From NCBI GenBank assembly GCA_001600355.1, contig BCJU01000003.1, forward strand, positions 2,794,519 through 2,858,518: 64,000 nt of DNA. The letters are read 5' to 3'. The first letter of the stretch is position 1. Each line of letters opens with the position of its first letter. The notes beneath the pieces were generated by a model. That model worked only from the letters and a program-made list of their open reading frames with translations. It did no database searches and had not been told where the DNA came from. The DNA comes from Meira nashicola (Eukaryota; Basidiomycota; Exobasidiomycetes; Exobasidiales; Brachybasidiaceae). Below are positions 29,844 through 39,192 of the stretch, one piece after another. The position numbers and the translations under genes are program-made.

Positions 29844-30748
29844 TCATTCTTCCATAGGTTCAACATCTCCCACTGTAGCATTTCCACCGGCTTCTGTACC
29901 TGTTCCTGTGGTTGATGTCTGTGGTCCCTTACGTTTCTCCAATTGATCTAACCATTTCTTTAGAGCATCACCTTCTACAATGCGGAACTTCTCTGCTCCT
30001 TTCGATTCTGGAGAAGAAGCATCTGCATCTGCATTAGGTCCAACGATAGATAGCGAAACTGCGTCTGCGTCCAATTCTTTGCCTTGTTGAAGTGTGTCAC
30101 GTAAAGCATTCAAACCTTGAATGATCAATTGATCCAAATCCATGCTCTTGAAAGATTCGAAATTGTGTTCCAAGAATGTCTTTGCACTTTGACTACGGGC
30201 TCCTAAAGCCATTGCAAAGTACTCGAAACAATTTCCAGTAGGTGAAAATTCATATAGATGCGGTCCTTGTGAATCGACTCCGACGACCAAGAATCCCACA
30301 CCATAAGGTCTCTTTCCGTATTGCATAGTGTTCAATTGCGCACGATCAGATAAGCTAGAAATAAGACGTGAGACTGGCAATGGACGAGAATAAAGCAGTC
30401 TTGAAGAAAGACATAATTGTCTCATATAATTACTCAAAACACGAGCGTCTGATGTTAAACCTGCGAATCCCATTCCGATATGGTTATCGATCCTTAGCAT
30501 CTTCTTTTGATAGCTTGCCAATTCGCTTGGCGCACGCTTGAGTGCAACAAGAATTGCATGAGTATCTGATCGTAGTCCAACGACAGCTGAACCTTGCTTA
30601 ACAGCTTCTAGAGAATATTCGACTTGATGCAGCCGTCCTTGAGGCGAAACTGTTTGGTGGATGAGTTCAGTAAATGTTTCCATAAGAAAATCAAAAGAGA
30701 AATATACTCACAGACTGTATTATCACTATCATATGTGTTACGGAACAT
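29844..30748 (-). CDS. PRE5: 20S proteasome alpha subunit (PRE5/PSMA1), spliced
   Basis: Spliced protein of 280 aa. Exon 1 is 30712-30748 (37 nt, 12 codons plus one base); exon 2 is 29844-30649; the 62-nt phase-1 intron has donor GTGAGT and acceptor CAG. Splicing restores the N-terminus MFRNTYDSDNTVFSPQGRLH, which matches the conserved start of this alpha subunit and its gating sequence. The alpha-subunit signature continues as QVEYSLEAVKQGSAVVG, then GLTSDARVLSNYMRQ. It builds the outer ring of the 20S core, where alpha N-termini gate substrate entry. The C-terminal tail is Gly/Thr/Glu-rich. Starting at the in-frame ATG 30683 would put intron sequence in the protein. Confidence 0.95.
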
Positions 30749-31092
30749 GATTGCTCCAATCTACTTTGATGAGGTATTGTTAAGGAGAAGGAGAAGAAGT
30801 TACTTGAGTGACAGATGAATGTCATTTAAGAAGGCCACGAAGCGTGATGTTCTCAACGCAGAGTGGTCAGCGCATTGGGCAATTTTCGTAAAGCGTACGC
30901 GTTCTTTACACTTGCATTCTCATTCACGTGGAGTTGGGTTAATTCAGAACAGCGCTAGAAGATTGTCAGCCTATTCATATTTCCCGACGGGCAAGTGGGG
31001 CAAATATATCGACGGTGCATGCATCTGATGGTTACATGTAATACACCACCAATACTCCATTTCGGATAGACATCCAAACATTATCAAGCAAT
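30749..31092. other. Divergent promoter, PRE5 / SRP102
   Basis: No gene. It contains one ACGCGT (30897-30902) and one TGCATGCA (31016-31023). Confidence 0.5.
31016..31023. promoter_or_regulatory. TGCATGCA palindrome, SRP102 upstream
   Basis: Perfect octamer palindrome 70 bp upstream of the SRP102 start and 268 bp upstream of PRE5. Confidence 0.4.
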
Positions 31093-32334
31093 ATGGCATT
31101 CTTGGGAGCGGCAGTTCGTTGGCCGGATGCGTTGGGAATAAATGCAGAAGAGATACTTGCAAATTGGCAACCCCATCTGCCTTCACCTTTATCTGAATTA
31201 TCACCAGATCTTTTATTTTCAATCTTGGTATCATTCACAGTGATCATCCTTTTAACTTTTATCACTACCATCTTACAAGCTCGTCATCCTCGTGCAATTG
31301 CTGAAAAGGTTGCAGCTGATAAAGGAAGTGCAAATAGGAGAAAAAGGCTAAAAGCAAGTGATACTCCACTCACTCTTCTTGCTGGACCTTCTGGCGTTGG
31401 TAAGACTTCGTTATTCAGCGCTTTGGCATTCAATTCAGTCCCATCGGTGCATCCGTCTCAGAGGGAATCTGAGAGCTTGGTCAATTTGGTTGCACCAAAC
31501 TCAACCTCAAATGAAAAGGATGAATTTAGCTCACATCAACAAAGGAATGTCCTTCTGATTGATACACCTGGACATCCGCGTATAAAGGATCGCATCATTG
31601 GTGATTATATCACACAATCTGATGTGATTGTATTTTGTCTAGATGCAAAAGAAGCTTTGCGTGGTGGAGCAGGTTTGGGAGTTGCTAAAGAAGGTAGCTT
31701 GATCGAAGCTGTGGATCATTTGCATCAAATCCTCATTCAATTAGCCAGAAGTCGACGAAACGCCAAATCTGTTCCTCCAGCCTTGGTACTTTTATTTACC
31801 AGATCTGATCTTTCACCTCATTTGGCCAACGTTTCGCTTTCATCTTTATCCGCTGATGAGAGTAAGAGACGAGCGATCTTACTAAATCGTGCACGTACGG
31901 CAGTTGAAGTAGAACTAGGTCGTAGAAGAGCCGGAATGGGATTCGGTGCAAGACGAACGACAAAGGTTGGAGGCATGTCAGAGGTAACAGGAGGATCTTC
32001 AAGTAATTCTCTTTGGTCAAGCATATTTGGCATATTTGGTTTTAAGTCCAATGGAGGTGGTGATAGATCAGCTGCAAACGAAGGACAAAATGAAGAGGAG
32101 GATGAAGAACTGATTGATTATGTGGACTGGGATGTATTGGAACGAACGATGAGCAGCCCTAGTAAGAATGGAATAGGACTTTCTGCTGGCACTAGTCTAG
32201 AGAGGCTTGATTCAGATATTGTAGATGGCGGCAAGGCTATATGCGCATTCGCAAGTGTAGGCAAGGAGAGAGGCTGGGACGAGCGCAATGTGGATGGTCT
32301 AGATGAATTAAGAAGAGTTTTACTTAAAGTGTAA
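31093..32334 (+). CDS. SRP102: Signal recognition particle receptor beta subunit
   Basis: ER membrane GTPase of 413 aa that anchors the SRP receptor alpha subunit for co-translational targeting. One membrane segment lies at about residues 40-61 (LLFSILVSFTVIILLTFITT). The G domain follows, with P-loop GPSGVGKTS (98-106) and G3 motif DTPGHPR (about 157-163). The segment VLLFTRSDLS replaces the usual NKxD and is consistent with the unusual G4 of this family. A long insertion rich in Gly, Ser and acidic residues (about 280-350) makes the protein larger than the yeast form. The second half of the G5 area is recognisable near CAFASVG. Confidence 0.88.
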   Translation: MAFLGAAVRWPDALGINAEEILANWQPHLPSPLSELSPDLLFSILVSFTVIILLTFITTILQARHPRAIAEKVAADKGSANRRKRLKASDTPLTLLAGPSGVGKTSLFSALAFNSVPSVHPSQRESESLVNLVAPNSTSNEKDEFSSHQQRNVLLIDTPGHPRIKDRIIGDYITQSDVIVFCLDAKEALRGGAGLGVAKEGSLIEAVDHLHQILIQLARSRRNAKSVPPALVLLFTRSDLSPHLANVSLSSLSADESKRRAILLNRARTAVEVELGRRRAGMGFGARRTTKVGGMSEVTGGSSSNSLWSSIFGIFGFKSNGGGDRSAANEGQNEEEDEELIDYVDWDVLERTMSSPSKNGIGLSAGTSLERLDSDIVDGGKAICAFASVGKERGWDERNVDGLDELRRVLLKV

Positions 32335-32374
32335 TTAAGAAACTGTATTGGTACATCGTATAATGTATGCACTT

Positions 32375-33400
32375 TTATTGTGAGAACAAGAATGAATTAC
32401 CAAAGTATGCTATTAGGAAAGCAGTTAATCCACTAGAGATGAAATTGACGGAATTATTGCTCAATACGTCAAAGCCAGTGATGATTTGCCAATCGTCTTG
32501 TTTCTTGCTTGCAGCGGGTAATCTTCCTAAAAGAACTTGTTTTGTCTTCGTATTATACCATGTTCTTTGCAAGGTGGCGCCCAAGAGAGAGTCAATTCCA
32601 CTACCTGCAATACCTCCAAGTCCTCCCAAAAAGACTGTCTTGATGAGGATATCAGATGAATTGACATAGCATGCCTTGTTATCTTTGAAAATAATACTTA
32701 ATCCTGCTACTGATCCAATAAATGCACCGCCAAGCAATGATCCCAAAGTACCTTGAACGGATAAGCCACCATTTGTGCCAGGTGGAACGATTTTAAAAGG
32801 AGGCAAGATTAATCTTGGCGGTCTTTTAGCCAAGATTCCCAATTCAGAAGCTAATGTATCGCCCATACAACAAGCAAAATGACCGATCATGAGTAATACC
32901 AAGAAACGTGGTGTATGTCTAGTGATGAGGTTGTCAACGATAGCATCAGGAAGAATGTTTTCGAGCGTAGTCTTGCTACCGAAAAGATTGAATGGAGTCT
33001 TTTCGAACAAACACCAACTTTTTCCATCTTTCCATTGAGCAGGATCTTGATACAATAATCGAAAGAGTAAAGCAGCTGATGCACTTACAAAGCTATTACA
33101 TAGCACTTGCCATGCATCTCTTTGACCTCCTTGTGCTGATTTATGTTTTAAGTCTGTTTTTCCAATATCATTTGATTCTATTTCGAGTAATTGTTTAATT
33201 TTATGTCCAACTTTTGTCGCTCTACTACCTGTCAAATAAAATACGAGCAAAGTTATTCCGAAAGCTTTGATAGGATTCGCCAGAGATATATAACCGACTG
33301 CAAATGCTGCCAATGCTCCCGAAAATGATAATGAACCTTTACGAAATCCATGTGAAGCCATCAAAGTGGCGATCACCAAAGCGAAAGGATATAATTGCAT
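32375..33400 (-). CDS. DUF92/TMEM19 family membrane protein
   Basis: Polytopic membrane protein of 341 aa in the DUF92 (TMEM19) family. Landmarks are the N-terminal SHGFRKGSLSFSGALAAFAVG, the segment TGSRATKVGHKIK, the active-looking GDTLASELGIL motif (about residue 182-192), and NGGLSVQGTLGSLLGG. About six or seven hydrophobic helices are visible. The plant member VTE6 phosphorylates phytyl phosphate; the fungal substrate is unknown, so only an isoprenoid-phosphate kinase-like role can be suggested. The start is set at ATG 33400 because the frame upstream is opened only by a GTG. It shares a promoter region with ORC1. Confidence 0.8.
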   Translation of the reverse strand: MQLYPFALVIATLMASHGFRKGSLSFSGALAAFAVGYISLANPIKAFGITLLVFYLTGSRATKVGHKIKQLLEIESNDIGKTDLKHKSAQGGQRDAWQVLCNSFVSASAALLFRLLYQDPAQWKDGKSWCLFEKTPFNLFGSKTTLENILPDAIVDNLITRHTPRFLVLLMIGHFACCMGDTLASELGILAKRPPRLILPPFKIVPPGTNGGLSVQGTLGSLLGGAFIGSVAGLSIIFKDNKACYVNSSDILIKTVFLGGLGGIAGSGIDSLLGATLQRTWYNTKTKQVLLGRLPAASKKQDDWQIITGFDVLSNNSVNFISSGLTAFLIAYFGNSFLFSQ

Positions 33401-33857
33401 TTTATACACTATGGTTGTAGAAGAAAAGAATTTCTCCACATAATTCTTTGCTCCCTGTCATTGGAACGGGCCTATAAAAATTTCAATCAAGACGCCTTAA
33501 CGCCAACTCTCTGGTCAAGAAAATGAAAGAGGCCGACTTTCCGAAATTGTATAATGTACCGTAGGTAGGCTATTACATAGACTATGAATGATTCGCATAT
33601 AACGCGATGAGAAACGCGTCAACGCGTTCTTGTTACGTGTAAATTAAACGCGACAACAATTTACCTTTATAGTGGCCAAGTGCCTTCGTGAAGCATAGAA
33701 GGACTGAATAAAGGGAAGAAGGAAGACATGGTAGAGAATCAATCAATTGCATATGCGTGGGAGATTTGGGAGCAAGGAAAAAAAGAAACATGTTTTTCCG
33801 AATGTTTTCTCAAATTTATTCTCACTTCATTCAACAACATTCTTTTGCACACGAAAA
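33401..33857. other. Divergent promoter, DUF92 / ORC1
   Basis: No further gene. It contains paired ACGCGT boxes and a second possible ORC1 start at 33753. Confidence 0.5.
33614..33627. promoter_or_regulatory. Paired ACGCGT boxes upstream of ORC1
   Basis: ACGCGT at 33614-33619 and 33622-33627, two bases apart, about 231 bp upstream of the chosen ORC1 start. They match the MBF/MluI cell-cycle box; function inferred. Confidence 0.55.
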
Positions 33858-36800
33858 ATGCGTGGTAGGACATCAAGCTCGAAAGAGCAAATCATTTATC
33901 AGTATGAACCATTACAACCAATCGCATCAACTTCTCGTTCTTCAAATTCGGATGAAGATGATGAAATGTTTCATTATAGTGCATTTTCAAGAAAGATTAT
34001 AAAAAATGTTGAAAAAGTAACTTGGAATTCAAAACGATCACCAGTTGTAACTCTTGAAAATACTGAAGATGAAGAGGGAATGGAAAGTGATTCATCCCTT
34101 TCATCTTTGTCTAACTTTGAAGATGATTCAGAAACGGAAAAAGAAGATGATTTTGATTCGACACCCAAAGCAAGGAAAACACAGCAGCAACCACAGCCAC
34201 AACAGCAACAAGAATCGCACCTTGATCCATCTCAAGAAATCTTTTCGTTGGGAGATGTGGTGTATATTGAATCCAATCTCACTAGGCCACATTTAGGCAT
34301 ATTGACTGACATACTTACGTCGAATGAATCAGAAGATGACAAAGAAATCTTGTGCAAATTACGCTATTTATATTGGCCACAAGACGTCAGTCAAGTGACA
34401 AGTGCAAAATTATCAAATTTAGTAGATAATGATGAAGTATATTACACACATCAAGCACCCAGATTGTTAGGTAGGAGAAGGACAAAGAATTCATTACGAG
34501 GAGGTGATGGCGGTGAAGCTTTGACGGATAATTTTGAACATGGTCCTTCTCTGTTAAACATATTTGTTAAAGCTGATTCGATTTTAGGCAAATTGACGAT
34601 GCATTCATCTGCATCAAATTGCAGAAAAGCAGTTGCATCCTCTCCTAAACAGAATGTAGGCGTTCTATTCAAACGTAAACGGATGCCAACGCATTTATTC
34701 GTCAAGCGCGCCATCGATCCACAAAGGGAAGTATTTTGGAATGTTGATTGGGATGCAGTAATTCAACGTGGAAAGAAGAGTGGAAAATGGGATCTTGCAG
34801 AAGGAGATGATGAAATACGTAAACGGATGGAAGATAATGAAACAACAACAACAACTCCTTTAACTACTCCAGGAAAGAATGCCAACGAATGGGCAAAAAT
34901 GCTTGCAAAGGAAAAGGGAATCTCACTGAGCTCCACAACAAAAGATCGCCAAGAGATCAGAAAGCAACTAGAAGCAAAACGTATTGCTGCTTTATTGGAT
35001 ACGCCAAGCAAGAGAAGACAAAAGCGTATGAGAGAAAAAGAAGAAAGACGGATGGCAAGAGCTACTGGTGATAGACCTTTAAAACGAGCACGATTGAACA
35101 GAAACGACGATGAAAGTGGTTTAAGTAGTGCAGAAAGCGCAAGTGAGGTGTATGATAGTGATTCGGATGACAGTTTTACTTCAGTCACTTCTGATGATGA
35201 ATTCGCTTTATTGGATGATGAAGAAAGTGAAGCGGAAAGTATGTTGGATATCGATGATGCTTTATTCATGGATGATGAAGATGATCATGATTGGGATACA
35301 GCCGTACGTCGAACTCCGAGCAAGAAGAGAAACCAAAGATCAGGTTATGCACCTACAACACCACGAAAGCGTAAAATCTTAGATGGCTTGACGAGTTCAC
35401 CGGTAAAAGCAATGGTAACACCAAAATCAAAGATGCGCATTTTAGGTACCGTATCTTTAGCACCAACATCATTACCTGCTCGACCAAAAGCATTAGATTC
35501 ATTACCGATCAAAGAAGTACAATCGATGACAGCCAAACAAAGAGCAAAGAGATTGTTACATGTTGGTGCAACACCTGAATCACTTCCATGCAGACAAGAT
35601 CAATTTGAAGAAGTGATGGCATGTTTGGAAGATGCAGTAGAAGATGGTTTAGGAGGTTGCGTTTATGTTTCAGGTGTCCCAGGAACAGGAAAAACGGCAA
35701 CGGTACGTGAAGTTATTCGTAATCTTCAAAAGAGATCAGAAAGAAATGAAATAAGTCCTTTCAATTTTGTTGAGATTAATGGAATGAAATTACAAGATGC
35801 ACATGATGCTTATGGAGTTTTATGGCATTCATTAACTGGAATGCGTTGTTCCAATGCAAATGCATTGCATCATCTTTCACAACATTTTGGAACTCGTAGC
35901 AACAACAACAGCAACAAACTTTCTCTCACTTCTTCTTCTTCAATGATGGGACCTGGACGTGCAACAACGGTTGTTTTAATGGATGAATTAGATCAAATGG
36001 TAACTACACGTCAAGATGTTATGTATAACATGTTTAATTGGCCAAATAGTCAAGATAGCAGATTGGTAGTCGTTGCAATCGCCAATACGATGGATTTGCC
36101 AGAACGTATTTTACATGCAAAAGTTGCCAGTCGATTAGGAATGACGAGAATCACTTTTAAGCCATACAATGATCGTGAATTAGTGCAAATCGTTCATGCA
36201 CGTTTAGGAATTCAAACAGAAGAACAACAACAGCAGCAACAGCAACTATTATCATCCTTCACTCAAGGTTGTCAAAATGTTTTCGCTCCTGAAGCTTTAG
36301 TGTATCTTGCTAAACGTGTTTCAAACGTTTCAGGTGATGCACGTAGAATGTTGGACGTTTGTAGACGTTCTATTGATGCTATTGAAGAAAGTCGAAAATC
36401 AACAGCTATTGAACTGGATAAATCGGTTACTATTGGAGATATGAAAAAAGTATTAGACGCAATGGTAAAATCCGGTAAAGGTGCACACATTTCACGTTTA
36501 TCACTTCATAATAAAATGACTTTGGTCGCAATCTTAGCTGCCGTTCGTCGTGCTGGAAAAGCAGAAGTTGATTTAGGCACAATCACAACTACACATGCAA
36601 ACCTTTGTAGAATGCATGCAATTTCACTTCCCAACGAATCAATTCGCAAAAACAATTCTTCTTCTCAAATGAATGTTCATCAAATCTTATATGATGAAGA
36701 TGATATTGGAAGATTGACAAGTATGTCTTATCTAATCAATCACCTTTGTGCTTTAGGATTAGTAATTGCTGTAGGAACAGGAGCGGCGGCTGCCAGAAGT

Positions 36801-36896
36801 GGAAGATTTGCTCGATTCGTTTTAACATGTGCAGAAGATGAAGTTCGTCTTGCATTAGAACAAGATGAAGATGTTCGTTTACGCAACCTTTTGTAA
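33858..36896 (+). CDS. ORC1: Origin recognition complex subunit 1
   Basis: Replication initiator ATPase of about 1012 aa. A BAH domain (about residues 125-270, FSLGDVVYIESN) binds chromatin. A long basic and acidic disordered linker follows. The AAA+ domain begins near residue 600 with Walker A GVPGTGKTA (about 606) and Walker B VVLMDELDQM (about 704-713), then the sensor-bearing segment VVAIANTMDLPERI. A winged-helix domain ends the protein. Poly-Gln runs occur in the linker and after the AAA+ core. The start is uncertain. ATG 33858 (context AAAA) begins MRGRTSSSK. An in-frame ATG at 33753 would add 35 residues of poor quality, so the downstream start is preferred. Confidence 0.9.
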   Translation: MRGRTSSSKEQIIYQYEPLQPIASTSRSSNSDEDDEMFHYSAFSRKIIKNVEKVTWNSKRSPVVTLENTEDEEGMESDSSLSSLSNFEDDSETEKEDDFDSTPKARKTQQQPQPQQQQESHLDPSQEIFSLGDVVYIESNLTRPHLGILTDILTSNESEDDKEILCKLRYLYWPQDVSQVTSAKLSNLVDNDEVYYTHQAPRLLGRRRTKNSLRGGDGGEALTDNFEHGPSLLNIFVKADSILGKLTMHSSASNCRKAVASSPKQNVGVLFKRKRMPTHLFVKRAIDPQREVFWNVDWDAVIQRGKKSGKWDLAEGDDEIRKRMEDNETTTTTPLTTPGKNANEWAKMLAKEKGISLSSTTKDRQEIRKQLEAKRIAALLDTPSKRRQKRMREKEERRMARATGDRPLKRARLNRNDDESGLSSAESASEVYDSDSDDSFTSVTSDDEFALLDDEESEAESMLDIDDALFMDDEDDHDWDTAVRRTPSKKRNQRSGYAPTTPRKRKILDGLTSSPVKAMVTPKSKMRILGTVSLAPTSLPARPKALDSLPIKEVQSMTAKQRAKRLLHVGATPESLPCRQDQFEEVMACLEDAVEDGLGGCVYVSGVPGTGKTATVREVIRNLQKRSERNEISPFNFVEINGMKLQDAHDAYGVLWHSLTGMRCSNANALHHLSQHFGTRSNNNSNKLSLTSSSSMMGPGRATTVVLMDELDQMVTTRQDVMYNMFNWPNSQDSRLVVVAIANTMDLPERILHAKVASRLGMTRITFKPYNDRELVQIVHARLGIQTEEQQQQQQQLLSSFTQGCQNVFAPEALVYLAKRVSNVSGDARRMLDVCRRSIDAIEESRKSTAIELDKSVTIGDMKKVLDAMVKSGKGAHISRLSLHNKMTLVAILAAVRRAGKAEVDLGTITTTHANLCRMHAISLPNESIRKNNSSSQMNVHQILYDEDDIGRLTSMSYLINHLCALGLVIAVGTGAAAARSGRFARFVLTCAEDEVRLALEQDEDVRLRNLL

Positions 36897-36948
36897 AATT
36901 ATCAATCTTATGTATTATTATATATTAATTAGCAATATCTATATTCTA

Positions 36949-39192
36949 TCAGGATCGTATTGTATACACTGAATTGGCAACGCTATTCGCTCTTTTGGTA
37001 CGTAAAAGACAATATTGACCATATCGATTCGTTTGACCACGGAAAGCATTGGGTATATAAAAAGCACGCTCGATAGTTGCTCTCACTTTTTCAACCTTTG
37101 ATGCTTCTGGATTTGCACGACTCCAACTTGCATCCAAGAAATTAGTACAATAAATTGCAGTCCAATTTTCCTTGTCTAACAGGTATCTTGGCTCTCTCGA
37201 ATTTTCATTTTGCTCCACGAATGATTGATCTGCATATCTATGTGTCCAGTCCACATCTACCAAATAATCACAATCATCAACTCCAGCGTATCTATCTGTC
37301 TCTTCTCGATTGAGATCGTTGAAGCCTTCTCGCATCGGTTGAGTAAATATACCCCAAGGCCATAATGTTGCGGCAAGATTGGAAAGGCCATGTTTTGGAA
37401 TGGTGGCATATTTCGCTTCTTCTCCTCTGGCGAAATGTTTTGGCAATATTCCTTTAAATTCAGATGCGATGAAATCTACTTTTACTCCATCAGGTACAAG
37501 ATACGTACTTGGAAATCTATACCATTCTTTTCCATAACATAATCTCAAAGGCTCTTCTTGCTGAGAATCTTCCTTGAGTTCGAGCAATAGGGAGAGATTC
37601 ACTTTTGCCTCATTATCGGGCTGAGTTGAACTTGTCTTTTTGGTACCTTCACTTATTGGAAAATTTTGACGAATCACTCGAGGCAATTCATCCTCTGACA
37701 AATGTCGTAAAACGTCAAAAGGTGCATTGTAAGATCTTGTAGTGTGAAAAGAACGAGAGATAGAGATAAGACATGTCACAGCAAGGATTAAACCTGTCAT
37801 GAGAGTTGTAATGCTGAATCCTTGTTGGCGAGATAGTGAAGGCTTGGTCTGCTGACCGTTTATCAAGCTTGAAATAATAGAATCAATTGATGACTTTAAG
37901 CTATACAATCCAACCGCTGCATTGAAGCATAAGATAGGATAGGCAGGATAAACAAATCTTTCTTCTTTGTGCGCTTGTAGAGTAAGAAGTCCAAGCCATA
38001 AGTAGAATGGCAAAAGTCGAAAAGTCAAAAGTAGACCAGGAGAAGAGCTAATGATATTTGCTGATGTAGTCCATTTTCCTTCTGATTTCTTCTTGGATGC
38101 ATCTTGTGTAAAAGTACTCTTAGATGCAAATGAGATACGTTTTGGGTCAAGAATTGATAAGAGTACCATCATTGGCAAGCTTATCAAGGCAAATACCAAA
38201 GCTGGTCCAAAATTCAAAGCAAGGTTCAAGAGATAATAATACCAAGGTTCAACGCCATATAATTCAGGACCCGCTCCCCTTCGAGCCGAAAGAACATTGT
38301 ATGTAATAATATTCAAAGGAACGATTGCCAGCCTTGCATATGCCAAAGAGTCCACTGAAATGATTGGGATAGCAATTAAAGCAGATATAAAAACTGTCTT
38401 GATCCATTGACCACTGCGTGCCAAGATGAATTCAAGATACCTACTTGTTGGAACTATTAGTCCAGAGGGCAAAAAGAGCTCCTCAAACACAAATGGTAAA
38501 GCCAATATCAATGCAAAAGGCCATGCTAGCAGAGCGCCCAAAGCAAATATAGCTGTTGCTGCTAAAGTACGTAAACCATTTGTGCTCGACAAAATAGACC
38601 GGTTAAGAGGGAATCTGTTACTGGCTTCAGTTGATAGCTTGAATGCGAATGACATTGCCCAAGTTGTCGTATACATTACAAACGTTGAAGGTAATAATGC
38701 TGTTGAACTTTCATATAATCCAGCAGAGAATAAGAGTAGAACCAATGTATAACGTGCAATTTGAGGATGAATGACGTCTGAAATCGTTTGTAAAAAAGCA
38801 GCTTCGGTCATAGAAGAACAAAAAGCAAGAAACGTTCTTGTAGCATAAAATGAAGCAGATTTTTCTTTACCAAGTAAATGCATAATCGTACTTGCAATAG
38901 GAACATATTGTACAATGTATGCCCAAGATCGAATTGCAAATTGTGGTGAATATTCCCATGTTTGAAAAGGTGTTTGTGAAGACGAAAAAGGAAAAGGTGA
39001 ATGAGTTAAAAGATGTAATGGTTCCCAATAATTGTATGTTTCATCACAATCAGTTACATTGGAGTATAAAGCAGAAATTACTCTTGCAATCAATAAAAGT
39101 CGAAAGCAAGAACGAAAGTTTGGCATCCATATCTTGTTATTGTTTGAGTCACCTTCTATGAGTCTTTTAGTTGATTTGGTTTGGTAAGACAT
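36949..39192 (-). CDS. ALG9: Dolichyl-phosphate-mannose alpha-1,2-mannosyltransferase, GT22
   Basis: ER membrane mannosyltransferase of 747 aa that adds alpha-1,2-linked mannoses to the lipid-linked oligosaccharide for N-glycosylation. The lumenal catalytic motif DCDETYNYWEPLH (about residues 48-60) and QTWEYSPQFAIRSWAY (about 78-93) are the GT22/ALG9 signatures; GPI mannosyltransferases of the same fold differ there. About nine to eleven hydrophobic helices cover residues 30-490. HKEERFVYPAYPILC, a conserved GT22 loop, is at about 405-420. A long lumenal C-terminal domain follows. It is convergent with ORC1, with about 52 bp between stops. Confidence 0.92.
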   Translation of the reverse strand: MSYQTKSTKRLIEGDSNNNKIWMPNFRSCFRLLLIARVISALYSNVTDCDETYNYWEPLHLLTHSPFPFSSSQTPFQTWEYSPQFAIRSWAYIVQYVPIASTIMHLLGKEKSASFYATRTFLAFCSSMTEAAFLQTISDVIHPQIARYTLVLLLFSAGLYESSTALLPSTFVMYTTTWAMSFAFKLSTEASNRFPLNRSILSSTNGLRTLAATAIFALGALLAWPFALILALPFVFEELFLPSGLIVPTSRYLEFILARSGQWIKTVFISALIAIPIISVDSLAYARLAIVPLNIITYNVLSARRGAGPELYGVEPWYYYLLNLALNFGPALVFALISLPMMVLLSILDPKRISFASKSTFTQDASKKKSEGKWTTSANIISSSPGLLLTFRLLPFYLWLGLLTLQAHKEERFVYPAYPILCFNAAVGLYSLKSSIDSIISSLINGQQTKPSLSRQQGFSITTLMTGLILAVTCLISISRSFHTTRSYNAPFDVLRHLSEDELPRVIRQNFPISEGTKKTSSTQPDNEAKVNLSLLLELKEDSQQEEPLRLCYGKEWYRFPSTYLVPDGVKVDFIASEFKGILPKHFARGEEAKYATIPKHGLSNLAATLWPWGIFTQPMREGFNDLNREETDRYAGVDDCDYLVDVDWTHRYADQSFVEQNENSREPRYLLDKENWTAIYCTNFLDASWSRANPEASKVEKVRATIERAFYIPNAFRGQTNRYGQYCLLRTKRANSVANSVYTIRS

